Position numbers and translations under genes: made by a program | The notes under the pieces: generated by a model | Told to the model about the DNA's origin: nothing | The model's database searches: none | The model's input: the letters and a program-made list of their open reading frames with translations, nothing else | Shown here: positions 25,453 to 36,342 of the stretch, piece after piece | Layout: every line of letters starts with the position of its first letter | Position numbering within the stretch: position 1 is the first letter of the stretch | DNA from: Microvirga guangxiensis | GTDB taxonomy: Bacteria; Pseudomonadota; Alphaproteobacteria; Rhizobiales; Beijerinckiaceae | Length of the DNA stretch: 64,000 bases | Direction: 5' to 3' | Assembly: GCF_900102135.1 (NCBI RefSeq) | Contig: NZ_FMVJ01000015.1 | Span: forward strand, 1 to 64,000

Positions 25453-27189
25453 TCAGTCCCTGCGCGCGTGAGGCCTGACGACCTCCTCCTTGAGCACACG
25501 GCGCAAGACCTTGCCCACGTTCGTCTTCGGCAGAAGCTCCCGGAATTCCACGCGGCGCGGCACTTTATAGCCTGTCAGGTTCTCACGGCAGAACTCGCGC
25601 AATTCTTCAGCAGTGAGTGCCGGGTCCTTGCGTACCACGTAGGCCACCACCATTTCGCCGGACTGATCGTCCGGCAATCCTATCACCGCAGCCTCCATGA
25701 CACCCGGATGCTTCACGATCACGTCCTCGACCTCGTTGGGGTAGACGTTGAAGCCGGAGACTAGGATCATGTCCTTCATCCGGTCTACGATTTTCACCTG
25801 TCCGTCAGGAAGGATCGTGGCAACGTCCCCCGTCCGGAAATATCCGTCCTCGGTCATGACACGCGCCGTCTCGTCCGGGCGCTGCCAGTAGCCCGGCATC
25901 ACCTGCGGGCCCTTCACGCACAACTCGCCACGCTCGCCTAGAGGCAGGATGGAGCCATCGCTCGCCCGCACCGTCACATCGGTGGACGGAAGCGGATAGC
26001 CGATGGTGCCGGTGAACTCCTCGATATCCAGACGGTTGGCGCAGACCACCGGCGACGTTTCCGAGAGGCCATAGCCTTCGACGATGGGCTGGCCGGAAAT
26101 CTCTTTCCACTTCTTCGCAACGGTTTCCTGCGTGGCCATGCCGCCCGCAACGGCAAACACGAGTTGCGAGAAGTCGACCTCGCGGATGCCCGGTGCATGG
26201 GCCAGAGCGTTGTAGAGAGTGTTCACGCCGGACATGAGCGTGATCTTGCTCTTCTTCAAAATCTTCACGAAACCGGGAATGTCCCGTGGATTGGCGATGA
26301 GAAGCTGACAGCCGCCGATCTTCGTCATGAAGAGTGCGCAGACCGTGAGAGCGAAGATGTGATAGAGCGGCAGCGCGGTCACCATCACATGGTCGGTTCG
26401 CTCGCCGAAGAACGGCCGCATCCATGCTTCGGATTGCAGCACATTGGCCACCACGTTGCGATGAAGCAGAATGGCTCCCTTCGACACGCCCGTGGTGCCG
26501 CCTGTATATTGCAGGAAGGCGATGTCATCGCGCGTAACGGGAACGGCCTGAGGCTTTGTGCGGCACCCCTCGGCAAGCACCGACGTGAACGCTACGGATT
26601 GCGGAATGCTGAACGGCTTGACCGCTTTCTTCACATGCCGCGAGACGAGGTTCACGACCTTGCCCTTGAGACCCAATAGATCGCCGGGCTTCACGACGAC
26701 TACGCGGTCGAGCTTGAGATCGGACAAGGCTTCTTCCACCGTCGCGCCGAAATTTTCGAGAACGAAGAGGAAGCGCGCGCCGGAATCCTGGAGCTGAAAG
26801 GTCAGTTCGCGAGGAGTATAGAGTGGGTTGACGTTCACGACCGTGCCGCCCGCCATGAGCACGCCATACAGGATCGCCGGATAGGCCATCACGTTCGGCA
26901 GCATGATCGCAACGCGATCCCCTTTCTTCAGGCCTTGCTGCTGCAGCCATGACGTAATGGCATCGGTGGCGTGGCCAAGCTCCGCATAAGTCATGCGTTT
27001 GCCGAAACTCTCAGCCGCAGGGCGGTTTGCGTAATCCGCGCGAGCCTTGAGGAAGATGTCATTGAGCGTGCCGATGCTCGCGTCGTCGATCACCTGGGGG
27101 ACTTTAGATGGATAGGATTTGAGCCAGGGCCTGTCCAAGGAAGGGCCTGCCGGACCCGAAAATGCGGCCGGTTGAGTTGTGGCGTTCAT
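25453..27189 (-). CDS. fadD: Long-chain fatty-acid-CoA ligase
   Basis: A 578-residue member of the AMP-forming acyl-CoA synthetase family. The ATP-binding motif is YTGGTTGVSKGA, followed by GYGLSETSPVV and the hinge/adenylation motif GYFRTGDVATI. The C-terminal Lys motif is near VPRRVEFRELLPKTNVGKVL. It activates long-chain fatty acids for beta-oxidation or lipid recycling at the inner membrane. It stands alone, with no fatty-acid genes next to it. Length and motifs are complete. Confidence 0.93.
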   Translation of the reverse strand: MNATTQPAAFSGPAGPSLDRPWLKSYPSKVPQVIDDASIGTLNDIFLKARADYANRPAAESFGKRMTYAELGHATDAITSWLQQQGLKKGDRVAIMLPNVMAYPAILYGVLMAGGTVVNVNPLYTPRELTFQLQDSGARFLFVLENFGATVEEALSDLKLDRVVVVKPGDLLGLKGKVVNLVSRHVKKAVKPFSIPQSVAFTSVLAEGCRTKPQAVPVTRDDIAFLQYTGGTTGVSKGAILLHRNVVANVLQSEAWMRPFFGERTDHVMVTALPLYHIFALTVCALFMTKIGGCQLLIANPRDIPGFVKILKKSKITLMSGVNTLYNALAHAPGIREVDFSQLVFAVAGGMATQETVAKKWKEISGQPIVEGYGLSETSPVVCANRLDIEEFTGTIGYPLPSTDVTVRASDGSILPLGERGELCVKGPQVMPGYWQRPDETARVMTEDGYFRTGDVATILPDGQVKIVDRMKDMILVSGFNVYPNEVEDVIVKHPGVMEAAVIGLPDDQSGEMVVAYVVRKDPALTAEELREFCRENLTGYKVPRRVEFRELLPKTNVGKVLRRVLKEEVVRPHARRD

Positions 27190-27319
27190 TTTTTCCTCCC
27201 GCTCCAGGGCGAGTTTACTTCAGAGGAGACGTGATCTCCGGTGAAGGTTAGATTGGCGCGGAAGGCGGAATTTGTCGATGGGCGCTCCAAAAACGCCTGG
27301 GAACGCCCATCGTCCGGTC

Positions 27320-29359
27320 TTAATGTGCCTTGTGCAGCACCATGTCTGCCGGCTTTCCACTCAGCTCGGCCATATGGTCGAACCGCGTCGAGAAGGTGCC
27401 GACGCCGGCGGTGACTGAACGTAACTCGACAATCAGATCACCGATCTCCGATTCCGGAATGGTGGCGCTCAACACCTCCCATCCGGTCCATCCGGGCCGA
27501 CCGTCATAGCCGAGGATCTGCCCACGCCTTGCAGTCACGAGGCTGGTCGCCTTCGACAGGGCTTCGGTCGGGATGGTGATCTCGACTGAGAGAATGGGCT
27601 CCAGGAGGACCGGCTTGGCCTTTGGCAAGGCCTCGGCCAGGGCGAGCTTTGCCGCCGCCTGGAAAGCTGCATCAGACGAATCCACGGTGTGATAGGAGCC
27701 ATCGGTCAGGCTCACGGCGAGATCGACGACGGGGAAGCCTAACGGGCCGTTCCTCAGTGCGTCCCGTACGCCGGTTTCCACGGATGGGATGTACTGGCGC
27801 GGCACGACTCCGCCCGTAATGCGATCCTCGAAGGCGAAGCCCTCCCCTCGCGGCAGCGGCTTGATCTCGATCATCACGTCGCCGTATTGGCCATGACCGC
27901 CTGTCTGCTTGCGATGACGCCCGCGAGCCGAGGCCGGCAGCTTGATCGTCTCGCAATAGGCCACGCGCGGCTTGGTGATGTCGACGCCGACCTGGAAGCG
28001 TGAGGCGAGTTTCTCGACGGTGACGCGCAGGTGCATCTCGCCCTGCCCAAGCAGGCGGATCTCACCCATCTCTGGCCGGGCTTCCACTACGAGGGATGGA
28101 TCCTCCTCGGTGATCTTCGTCAACGCGCTCGAGAGACGCACATCGTCCTTGCGGTCTTTTACCTTCAAAGCCACCGCATAGACGGGCTCCGGAGGCGCGG
28201 AGGAAACAATGGTGTCCGGGCGCGTCTTGCCTGATGCGAAGCTGTCACCCGTTGCAATGCCCTCGAGGCGGCCGAAGCCGACCGTATCGCCTGCATTGGC
28301 CTCATTGCGACGCGCGGTGTTGCCGCCCATGATCGTGAGCAGGGAGCCGATACGGCCTTCCGCACCACGGGAGCCCACGACCGTGTCACCTTCGCGGAAC
28401 GTCCCGCGCATCACCCGTGCGACGGAAAGCTTACCACCCTGGCCCATGTGCAAAGTTTTCATCACATGCGCGAGCGGAGCGCCGTCTTCCGGAATACCCA
28501 GTCGGGTGCGGGTTTCGGAAAGGGTCGGCGCCTCATGGCGAAGCGCCTTCAGAAGCCTCGTGACGCCGTTGCCGCGTTCGGCGGAGCCGATGAGAGCGGG
28601 CACCACATGCCTTTCTCGCAGTTCCTTCGAGAGATCGTCGAAGATGCGATCGCGCGGCGGCTCGATCTCGGAAATCAGCTCTTCCATCAACTCGTCATCG
28701 TAATCAGCGAGCTTTTCGAGCATGGCAAAACGCGCTTCGCGCTCACGCAGGCTCTCTCCATCGGGCATTTCGACGATCTCGCTGGGCGCATGCTCGCGAT
28801 AGATGAAGGCGCGCTCCAATGCGAGATCGATGAAGCCGATCGCGATGCCATCCTTCCAAAGCGGGATCTGGCGCAGCAGCAGCGGCGTGCGCGACGCCTG
28901 CTGAAGAAGACTGAGAGTCTCGCGCACGCGCTGCGTGGCCGTGTCGATCTTGTTGATGAAGAGGAAGCGTGGAATGTCCGCCTCCTCCAGCTCTCGCAGA
29001 ATGACTTCAAGCGCAGGGATCTTACGCTCATCCGACTCGCATACGACGATCGCGGCATCGCAGACCGGCGTGATGCTGCGCATCTCGTGCAGAAACTCCG
29101 TGGAGCCGGGGCAGTCGATGAAAGTCATCGTCTCGCCGAGGAATTCGACGGTGGCGACATTGGGCTCGATGCTCATGCCGTGAGCGCGAGCTTCCGCGCT
29201 CGCATCGCCGACACTGTCGCCATTGGTCACGCGGCCCGCGCGTGAAATCGCGCTTGTACGCTCCAGAATCGCTTCAAGGAGAGTGGTCTTGCCGCTCTGG
29301 AATGGGCCAACGATAGCAATGCATCGCGGGCCCGCAGGTCCTCTGCCGGTGGGTGCCAT
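27320..29359 (-). CDS. Elongation factor G-like GTPase (FusA2 type)
   Basis: A 679-residue translational GTPase from the ATG at 29359, which has GGGAGGAGA upstream. The G motifs are GPFQSGKT (P-loop), DCPGS and NKID. The rest shows the EF-G domain order, with GGHGQYGDVMIEIKPL in domain IV. The P-loop and switch regions differ from canonical EF-G (AHVDAGKT, DTPGH), and no rpsL/rpsG/tuf genes lie nearby. It is therefore the EF-G-like paralogue found in many actinobacteria and alphaproteobacteria, whose role is uncertain. Confidence 0.88.
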   Translation of the reverse strand: MAPTGRGPAGPRCIAIVGPFQSGKTTLLEAILERTSAISRAGRVTNGDSVGDASAEARAHGMSIEPNVATVEFLGETMTFIDCPGSTEFLHEMRSITPVCDAAIVVCESDERKIPALEVILRELEEADIPRFLFINKIDTATQRVRETLSLLQQASRTPLLLRQIPLWKDGIAIGFIDLALERAFIYREHAPSEIVEMPDGESLREREARFAMLEKLADYDDELMEELISEIEPPRDRIFDDLSKELRERHVVPALIGSAERGNGVTRLLKALRHEAPTLSETRTRLGIPEDGAPLAHVMKTLHMGQGGKLSVARVMRGTFREGDTVVGSRGAEGRIGSLLTIMGGNTARRNEANAGDTVGFGRLEGIATGDSFASGKTRPDTIVSSAPPEPVYAVALKVKDRKDDVRLSSALTKITEEDPSLVVEARPEMGEIRLLGQGEMHLRVTVEKLASRFQVGVDITKPRVAYCETIKLPASARGRHRKQTGGHGQYGDVMIEIKPLPRGEGFAFEDRITGGVVPRQYIPSVETGVRDALRNGPLGFPVVDLAVSLTDGSYHTVDSSDAAFQAAAKLALAEALPKAKPVLLEPILSVEITIPTEALSKATSLVTARRGQILGYDGRPGWTGWEVLSATIPESEIGDLIVELRSVTAGVGTFSTRFDHMAELSGKPADMVLHKAH

Positions 29360-29460
29360 GGTAGTCTCCTCCCTGCCCCCGTCAGCGCGCTCTTCATGGC
29401 CGCTTAAAGGGGGATGCTCTGCCTGTCGGGAGAAGTTGGCAAGGGGTCTTTTGCGCAAAG

Positions 29461-29495
29461 CAAAACGGCCAAGCTTTCGCCTGGCCGTCGTTTTT
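29461..29495. terminator. Bidirectional terminator
   Basis: ACGGCCA (29465-29471) pairs with TGGCCGT (29482-29488). T-runs lie on both sides: AAAA before it (TTTT on the minus strand) and cgttttt after it. It ends the minus-strand operon of the small gene at 29495. Confidence 0.8.
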
Positions 29496-29796
29496 CAGGT
29501 GCTCCGCAGGTGAGCCGGAGCTGAATCCCAATGATCGCCGCGGCGCACAATTTCCATGGCGAAGATCGTCACCGGACCCGCTCTGAGCAGGTTCATGGAG
29601 GAGACGATCATCTCGGCCAGACGCGAAGGCGCGACATTATCGCCCTCGATGTCGAGGATGAAGTCTTTCGCTTCCACATACCCGCCATTGGTGAAGTCGA
29701 CCCTGAAGTCCGACTTCACCCGGTATGCGGATTGCTGATCGACCCTATAGGGCTCTGCCTCGGGATCCGGATGGAACGTCCGAGGCAGGTTATTCA

Positions 29797-29797
<1 letters not shown>
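29495..29797 (-). CDS. Conserved-looking 100-residue protein, function unknown
   Basis: A 100-residue soluble protein starting MNNLPRTFHPDPEAEPY. Its middle reads RVDFTNGGYVEAKDFILDIEG and the end MIVSSMNLLRAGPVTIFAMEI. Its ATG overlaps the last base of the aminotransferase stop, so the two are co-translated. The text resembles small proteins placed near kynurenine formamidase-like cyclases in Rhizobiales, but I cannot name the family. A terminator closes the pair. Confidence 0.65.
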
Positions 29798-31020
<1,223 letters not shown>

Positions 31021-31119
31021 TTAGGAAGGGAATGTGACGGGGGCGGACCCTAATCCGCTCAAGCTGTCCAAGCAAGCGAAACAGCCCTGCTCAAGCGGGA
31101 TTTTCAGGAGACGCTTTTC

Positions 31120-32100
31120 ATGACCCTCGCCCTCACCCGCCGCATGGCCCTCGGCCTGTTCGCCGGAGCAGCCCTGCTCTCTCATGCTGCCGTCGCGCAG
31201 ACCTATCCCAGCCGTGTGATCAAGATGGTGGTCCCCTATCCCGCCGGCGGCCCGACGGACGTGATCGCCCGCATCGTGGCGGAAGAGATGGGCAAGGATC
31301 TCGGGCAGAACGTGATCGTGGAGAATCTGGCCGGCGCTTCCGGCGCGGTCGGCACCCGGGCCGTCGCCAGGGCCGAACCCGATGGCTACACCATCGTCTT
31401 CGGCAACAATCAGACGCACGGGAACAACATGTTCCTGCTGAAGGACCCAGGCTACGACGCAGTGAAGGATTTCGCGCCGCTTGCCGGCGCAGGCGCCTTC
31501 GAGCACGTCTTCGTCGTCAAGAACGACCTGCCCGTGAAAACCATTCCCGAACTCGTCGAACTCGCCAAGAAGGATCCCGGCAAGCTCAATTACGGCTCCA
31601 CCGGCGCCGGATCGGGCTCTCATCTGGCGACGGAACTCTTCATGACGCGCACGGGCATCAAAATGACCCATGTGCCCTTCCGCGGCGCGGCCCCTCTCGT
31701 GACGGAGCTCATGGCAGGTCGCATCGACGTGTCGAACTCCACCCTGCCGAGCGTTCTGTCCCAGTTCCAGGCGGGTCAAATGCGCGCCATCGGCTTGGCG
31801 AGCCCGCAGCGCAACCCGCTTGCACCCGACGTGCCGACGCTGCGCGAACAGGGCATCACCAATGCGGACGCGGAATCCTGGGCGGCCTTCTTCGCCCCCA
31901 TGAACACGCCCAAGCCCATTCTCGACAAGCTCTCGGGCACGATCATCGCGATCCTCAACAAGCCCGATGTGAAGGAACGCATCACGAAGCTTGGCTTTAC
32001 TTTGAACGTGCGCGATCCCGAGGCCTTCAAACCTTATCTGGAAAAGGAGATCCAGACCTGGGCCGAGATCATCAAGGCTGCCAATATCGGAGCAGAATGA
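31120..32100 (+). CDS. Bug/TctC-type tripartite tricarboxylate transporter binding protein
   Basis: A 326-residue periplasmic protein with a signal peptide (RRMALGLFAGAALLSHAAVA-Q). It has the Bug-family order: YPSRVIKMVVPYPAGGPTDV, then GASGAVGTRAVARAEPDGYT, then PFRGAAPLVTELMAGRID. These proteins bind small carboxylic acids for TctAB-type carriers. No tctA or tctB gene follows, so it is an orphan binding protein, as is frequent in this family. The ligand cannot be told from sequence. A strong terminator follows. Confidence 0.9.
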   Translation: MTLALTRRMALGLFAGAALLSHAAVAQTYPSRVIKMVVPYPAGGPTDVIARIVAEEMGKDLGQNVIVENLAGASGAVGTRAVARAEPDGYTIVFGNNQTHGNNMFLLKDPGYDAVKDFAPLAGAGAFEHVFVVKNDLPVKTIPELVELAKKDPGKLNYGSTGAGSGSHLATELFMTRTGIKMTHVPFRGAAPLVTELMAGRIDVSNSTLPSVLSQFQAGQMRAIGLASPQRNPLAPDVPTLREQGITNADAESWAAFFAPMNTPKPILDKLSGTIIAILNKPDVKERITKLGFTLNVRDPEAFKPYLEKEIQTWAEIIKAANIGAE

Positions 32101-32124
32101 GCGACGTGAGGCTCTTTTCAACGG

Positions 32125-32154
32125 ATGGCCGGGCTCAGCCCCGGCCATTTTTTT
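32125..32154 (+). terminator. Rho-independent terminator after the Bug gene
   Basis: ATGGCCGGG (32125-32133), six-base loop, CCCGGCCAT (32140-32148), then a run of T to 32154. It lies 25 bases after the stop codon. Confidence 0.9.
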
Positions 32155-32264
32155 GCTTCGCGCACTACTTCATGATCCAAGTCTCATTCGCGTTAATAAT
32201 AGTTAACGAATGGTTAACGCGCCCACTCGTTAAGATCTCCAAAAGTATGATCTCAGCAGAGTTT

Positions 32265-32289
32265 GGAACCTTCGTGTATTGAATGGGTT
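32265..32289 (+). promoter_or_regulatory. EcfG-like promoter (variant -10)
   Basis: GGAAC at 32265-32269, 16-base spacer, GGTT at 32286-32289. The general-stress consensus is GGAAC-N16-CGTT, so the -10 has one mismatch. Transcription would start just before the ribosome-binding site of the small gene at 32328. Confidence 0.45.
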
Positions 32290-32327
32290 TTTTCTCCAAA
32301 GCCAACTTACCCTCAGGGGAAAGAGCC

Positions 32328-32513
32328 ATGAAGACCCTGCCCTCCAGACGTCGCGTTACACCCCGCACCCACAGGGTCGATCTTCTCCAGCAAAGCCGCT
32401 GCTCACTGGCCCTGATCATGTTGATGGGACTTGCCACCCTCTCTGTTCTCGCCACTACCCAAACCCTGTCGGCGCGCGACACGAGCCCTATCCACCTCTA
32501 TTCCATCCGGTAA
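32328..32513 (+). CDS. Small membrane or secreted protein, possible stress gene
   Basis: A 61-residue protein with a basic N-terminus (MKTLPSRRRVTPRTHRVD) and one hydrophobic segment (ALIMLMGLATLSVLA) followed by a short polar end. AGGGGAAAG lies just before the ATG at 32328. A longer frame starting at 32283 is unlikely because an EcfG-like promoter overlaps it. I do not recognise a family. The -35/-10 pair upstream suggests induction in general stress; this is inference. Confidence 0.5.
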   Translation: MKTLPSRRRVTPRTHRVDLLQQSRCSLALIMLMGLATLSVLATTQTLSARDTSPIHLYSIR

Positions 32514-32593
32514 CACGTGAGTGAACGGCCGTGAGGTTGACGCCTCATGCCGGGAGGTTAGCTCTTCGACCTCGAGATTGACGGAGAGCGTTC

Positions 32594-33733
32594 ATGTCCA
32601 GACTTCGCCTTGCCCTTGCCTGTGCCCTTGTTCTTGCCGCCGCCCCAGCCGCCCTGGCGCAGGACACGCAGCGTCTTCGCACCGACAAGGTCGAGGTGAT
32701 CGTCGAGACGGTCGCCCGCGATCTTCAGAACCCCTGGAGCCTTGCCTTCCTCCCCGATAACCGCATGCTGGTGACCGAGCGCCCGGGGCGCCTGCGCATC
32801 GTGGACGTGGACGGCAAGCTCTCCGAGCCGATCAAAGGACTTCCCCGCATCTCCGCGCGTGGCCAAGGCGGGCTTCTCGATGTGGTGCTCGACCCCAACT
32901 TCGCGCAGAGCCGCCTTGTGTATCTGAGCTTCGCCGAGGATCGCGGCGAGGGCCGCAACGGCACGAGCGTGGCCCGCGGCCGCCTCAGCCAGGATGGGAC
33001 CTCGCTTGAGGGCACAGAAGTCATTTTCCGCCAGGAACCGTCCTATGCGGGCACTCACCACTTCGGATCGCGGCTGGTTTTTGCCCGGGATGGCAGCCTT
33101 TTCGTGACTCTCGGCGAGCGCAACGATCTGCGCGATCAGGCACAGAACATCGGCAACCATATCGGCAAGATCGTCCGCATCAATCCAACCGGCGGAGCAG
33201 CGCCAGGAAACCCTTTCCTCAACCGGGAGGATGCGCGCCCGGAGATCTGGTCGTATGGCCATCGGAATGTTCAGTCGGCGGCTCTTAACCCGACCTCCGG
33301 CGAGCTCTGGATCGTGGAGCACGGTGCGCGCGGCGGCGACGAGGTCAACATTCCGCAAAAGGGCAAGAACTACGGCTGGCCCGTCATCTCATACGGCGTG
33401 CATTACTCCGGTCAGAAAATCGGCGAAGGCTCGCAGAAACCCGGAATGGAGCAGCCGGTTTATTTCTGGGATCCGTCCATCGCGCCTTCCGGCATGGCTT
33501 TCTACACAGGCGACAAGTTTCCGGCTTGGCGCGGCAGCATTCTCGTCGGCGCGCTTGCCGGGAAGCTCGTCTCGCGTCTCGAGACCAGCGGCAACAAGGT
33601 GACCGGCGAAGAGCGCATGCTGCAGAATCTCGGCGAGCGCATCCGCGATGTGCGCCAGGGCCCGGACGGCCTGATCTACATTCTCACGGATTCCCGGCAG
33701 GGCCGCATCCTTCGCATGAAGCCTGCGACATAA
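32594..33733 (+). CDS. PQQ-dependent sugar dehydrogenase (YliI/Asd-like)
   Basis: A 379-residue exported protein with a signal peptide ending ...APAALA-Q. It has the six-bladed glucose/sorbosone dehydrogenase propeller. Markers are [20 protein letters not shown] near the start, [13 protein letters not shown] in the middle, and [14 protein letters not shown] with the catalytic-region His. It would oxidise aldose sugars with PQQ in the periplasm. No pqq genes lie in the window, so the cofactor must come from elsewhere. It ends 6 bases from the convergent gene. Confidence 0.9.
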   Translation: MSRLRLALACALVLAAAPAALAQDTQRLRTDKVEVIVETVARDLQNPWSLAFLPDNRMLVTERPGRLRIVDVDGKLSEPIKGLPRISARGQGGLLDVVLDPNFAQSRLVYLSFAEDRGEGRNGTSVARGRLSQDGTSLEGTEVIFRQEPSYAGTHHFGSRLVFARDGSLFVTLGERNDLRDQAQNIGNHIGKIVRINPTGGAAPGNPFLNREDARPEIWSYGHRNVQSAALNPTSGELWIVEHGARGGDEVNIPQKGKNYGWPVISYGVHYSGQKIGEGSQKPGMEQPVYFWDPSIAPSGMAFYTGDKFPAWRGSILVGALAGKLVSRLETSGNKVTGEERMLQNLGERIRDVRQGPDGLIYILTDSRQGRILRMKPAT

Positions 33734-33739
33734 TCGAAC

Positions 33740-34060
33740 TCAGGCGCGCGGCCCGAAGAGGATCAGGGCCGCGCCCGCAAGACAAACCGCGCCGCCTGCC
33801 AGATCCCATCGGTCGGGCCGCGCATCTTCGACGATCCAGAGCCACAGGATCGAAGCGATGATGTAGATGCCGCCATAGGCCGCATAGGCCCGCCCGGCGG
33901 CATCGCTCGGAGCAAGCGTCAGAAGATACGCAAAGAGCGCCAGCGAGCCCAGGCCGGGTACGAGCCACAACGGCGATTTGCCCAGGCGCAGCCACGCCCA
34001 GAACGAAAAGCATCCTGCGATCTCAGCCAAGGCTGCGACGGCATAGATGAGGAAGGTCAT
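33740..34060 (-). CDS. ynfA: YnfA-family (UPF0060) small membrane protein
   Basis: A 106-residue protein with four hydrophobic helices, and the family signatures [21 protein letters not shown] and [20 protein letters not shown]. The family resembles small multidrug transporters but its substrate is generally unknown. It lies 9 bases after the DMT-type gene on the same strand, and the two probably form one transcript. Confidence 0.92.
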   Translation of the reverse strand: MTFLIYAVAALAEIAGCFSFWAWLRLGKSPLWLVPGLGSLALFAYLLTLAPSDAAGRAYAAYGGIYIIASILWLWIVEDARPDRWDLAGGAVCLAGAALILFGPRA

Positions 34061-34069
34061 GGCCGCCGC

Positions 34070-34411
34070 TCATCGCCCCTGAAAGATGAACGCAGCACCC
34101 GCTGCGATCAGGGCGAAACCGATCAGGTGGTTCCAGCCCAGAGACTCCTTCAGGTAGAGCACCGAGAAGCCTGCGAAGACCACCAGCGTGATGACCTCCT
34201 GAATGGTCTTCAGCTCGGCGGCGGAATAGACGGCAGAGCCGATGCGGTTGGCGGGAACCGCGAACCAGTACTCGACGAAGGCGATCCCCCAGGAGGCCAT
34301 GACCGCCAGCCAGAGCGGCGACGTCTTGAACTTCAGGTGGCCGTACCAGGCGAAAGTCATGAAGACGTTCGACGCGATCAGCAGAAGGATAGGCGCTGTT
34401 TGAGGATTCAT
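34070..34411 (-). CDS. DMT-superfamily small membrane protein (DUF486)
   Basis: A 113-residue protein with four hydrophobic helices. The text TFAWYGHLKFKTSPLWLAVM and SWGIAFVEYWFAVPANRIG is typical of DUF486. These are relatives of the drug/metabolite transporter superfamily without an assigned substrate. The gene pairs with the YnfA-type gene downstream, giving two small four-helix carriers in one operon. Confidence 0.9.
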   Translation of the reverse strand: MNPQTAPILLLIASNVFMTFAWYGHLKFKTSPLWLAVMASWGIAFVEYWFAVPANRIGSAVYSAAELKTIQEVITLVVFAGFSVLYLKESLGWNHLIGFALIAAGAAFIFQGR

Positions 34412-34499
34412 GAGGATTTACGAAGGTGGGTGAGAGGCTTTGGCTCCCTGCCCTATTCCTTTGCCGTGAAGTGTCAAGCGACTGCCATCCGGTGCGACA

Positions 34500-35312
34500 T
34501 CAGCAGACCAAGCGGGCATTCCCCCGCGGGGTCCGGCAGGCTGCCTGAGCGGAAGCCGTGTCACGCTCGCCAAGGCGCGCGAGCACTTGAGAGCCGCCTG
34601 CAATCTGCGGATTGGACGGATCGAAGCCTTCGCGCCGCTCGCGCTGGGTGACGAGCGCCCGAGCTTTTTCGAAAGCCACATCGAGACGGCTTTCACCACG
34701 CATGGCCTTGTTGAAGAATGCGTCGCCGAAATAGGTCCAGGTCGCGCCATCGCGGCAACCGAACGACGATCTGTCGGCTGCGGCCGCCGTGATGACGAGC
34801 GTGCGCTCATCCGCGAGCTTCGCGAAAACGCCCGAATAGCAGGCCGAGACGATCAGGATGCGATACCGCGCTCCGCTTTCCTGCAGGAGGCGCTGCACAT
34901 TGTCGGGCGTCATCATCATATGATCGTCCTTCGCGACGATGGCAGCGCCGTCCGTGCTGCCGTGCGATGTCAGAAAGAACACCAGCACGTCATCGGCATC
35001 GATGACTTGATTGACGGATTGAACCGCCTTGCGGATCGTTTGCGGCGTTGCGCCGGCGGTGCGCTTGGTATTGTAGGCGACGATGGTGCGGTTCTTGGTT
35101 TTCAGGCTCGTGCCGAGCACGCGAGCCGCGCCCTTCGCCTCGCTCTCGAAGACGCTTTGGGGTCCCCACAGGCCGAAGGAGAGAATGTAGACATCCGTGC
35201 CCGGCTGCGATGGAGCGAGCCTGCCGGACTGGGCCAAGGCCATCCCCGGCAGCCCGACCGCTAACATCATCGAGGCGAGAAACATTCCCAAGCCGTATGC
35301 TCTGTACTTCAC
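34500..35312 (-). CDS. Secreted C13-type (caspase-like fold) cysteine peptidase
   Basis: A 270-residue protein starting with GTG at 35312 (GGGAGAGAG upstream), with a signal peptide ending ...GMALA-Q. The catalytic dyad of clan CD is visible: His in LVFFLTSHGSTDG and Cys in RILIVSACYSGVF. The region between them fits Peptidase_C13 (legumain/GPI8-like) proteins of bacteria. The target is unknown. It stands alone between the transporter pair and a DUF3775 gene. Secretion to the periplasm is inferred from the signal. Confidence 0.85.
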   Translation of the reverse strand: MKYRAYGLGMFLASMMLAVGLPGMALAQSGRLAPSQPGTDVYILSFGLWGPQSVFESEAKGAARVLGTSLKTKNRTIVAYNTKRTAGATPQTIRKAVQSVNQVIDADDVLVFFLTSHGSTDGAAIVAKDDHMMMTPDNVQRLLQESGARYRILIVSACYSGVFAKLADERTLVITAAAADRSSFGCRDGATWTYFGDAFFNKAMRGESRLDVAFEKARALVTQRERREGFDPSNPQIAGGSQVLARLGERDTASAQAACRTPRGNARLVC

Positions 35313-35525
35313 ATCTCTCTCCCTGGGGATGCGCCTTCTCGATGATGAAATAGTATTCGTAATGCCGTGACAAGGCCATGCCGACGAGGGCGTGCGCCTC
35401 CGCACCCTTTTAGCCTGTCTCTGAGCCCATGCGTAAAATGAAAGCTTGGCCTTCACCGAACCGAAAGCCGTCTCGGGGGTTTTCCAGTCACAGAATTCAG
35501 CAAAGATTGTCTCAAGAGGATTTCG

Positions 35526-35915
35526 ATGGATATCGCGCTCGACAAGGTCTGCGAACTCATTCTCCGGGCCAGGGCCATTGACGTGAAAGAAGGGCCGACG
35601 GATCCAGCCTCGGGCTCGAACCCCATCGACGACGGCGCGATCGATGCCCTCACCGCTTCACCGGACGATGCCACCGAGGACGAACTGCGCGATGTAATCG
35701 CCGGCCTCAACGATGACGAGCGCGCCGATCTGATCGCCCTGGTCTATATCGGCCGCGGCGACATGGAGCCGGAGGAATGGGGCGATGCCGTGCGTCTTGC
35801 CCGCGAGCGCGAAGAGGCAAACGCCGTATCGACCGCCGACTGGCTCATCGGCATCCCGAACCTCGCCGATCTTCTCGACGAGGGGCTCAACGCCCTGGGC
35901 CGCAGCTGCACCTGA
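35526..35915 (+). CDS. DUF3775 protein
   Basis: A 129-residue acidic soluble protein. It shows the DUF3775 text: LDKVCELILRARAIDVKEG, then ELRDVIAGLNDDERADLIAL, then WLIGIPNLADLLDEGLNALG. This family is common in Rhizobiales and has no assigned function. Good start at 35526 (AAGAGG upstream). Confidence 0.85.
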   Translation: MDIALDKVCELILRARAIDVKEGPTDPASGSNPIDDGAIDALTASPDDATEDELRDVIAGLNDDERADLIALVYIGRGDMEPEEWGDAVRLAREREEANAVSTADWLIGIPNLADLLDEGLNALGRSCT

Positions 35916-36035
35916 GGTGCAGCAAGGTTCAGCGAGGCCGCAAAGACTTCTTCAAAACGTCTTCGACACGGTAACGGTGCCCTATTTGCGACACGGATCG
36001 AGCAAACACTTCCCTGTTCGCTGAAGGAGGACGCC

Positions 36036-36248
36036 ATGAACGCGCGCAATCCTGAAGATAGCCCTGAGGAAGATGTGCGGAAGAAAGGTCTGCGGATCGT
36101 CAACGACGAGATGCGTGGTCCGTCCCTGCCACAGCATCAGGGCGCACCTGTCGTGCCCCAAGCCTGCCAAGACAAGGCTCCCGACACCAAGGTCGAGCTT
36201 GATCGCGTCGAGATTTATTTGAAAGGCCCGACGGTCTTCACCGCCTGA
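36036..36248 (+). CDS. Small hydrophilic protein, unknown
   Basis: A 70-residue charged protein without hydrophobic segments. It is preceded by a strong ribosome-binding site (GAAGGAGG). It contains EDVRKKGLRIVNDEMRGPSL and ends VEIYLKGPTVFTA. I do not recognise a family. Composition suggests a soluble, possibly disordered protein. Confidence 0.55.
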   Translation: MNARNPEDSPEEDVRKKGLRIVNDEMRGPSLPQHQGAPVVPQACQDKAPDTKVELDRVEIYLKGPTVFTA

Positions 36249-36342
36249 GCCTTCCCTGCATTTCCATCGCCCGTTTTACAAGCCCATACGATTGCCCTAA
36301 GCAACGAAGCCCTGGGAAACAGGGTTACTTCGGAGCGGGCTC

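Noticed and set aside
27276-27312. CGATGGGCG / CGCCCATCG hairpin after the EF-G-like gene, considered as a terminator
   Set aside because: The arms pair, but the loop is 19 bases and no T-run follows on the minus strand; kept only as a weak hairpin.
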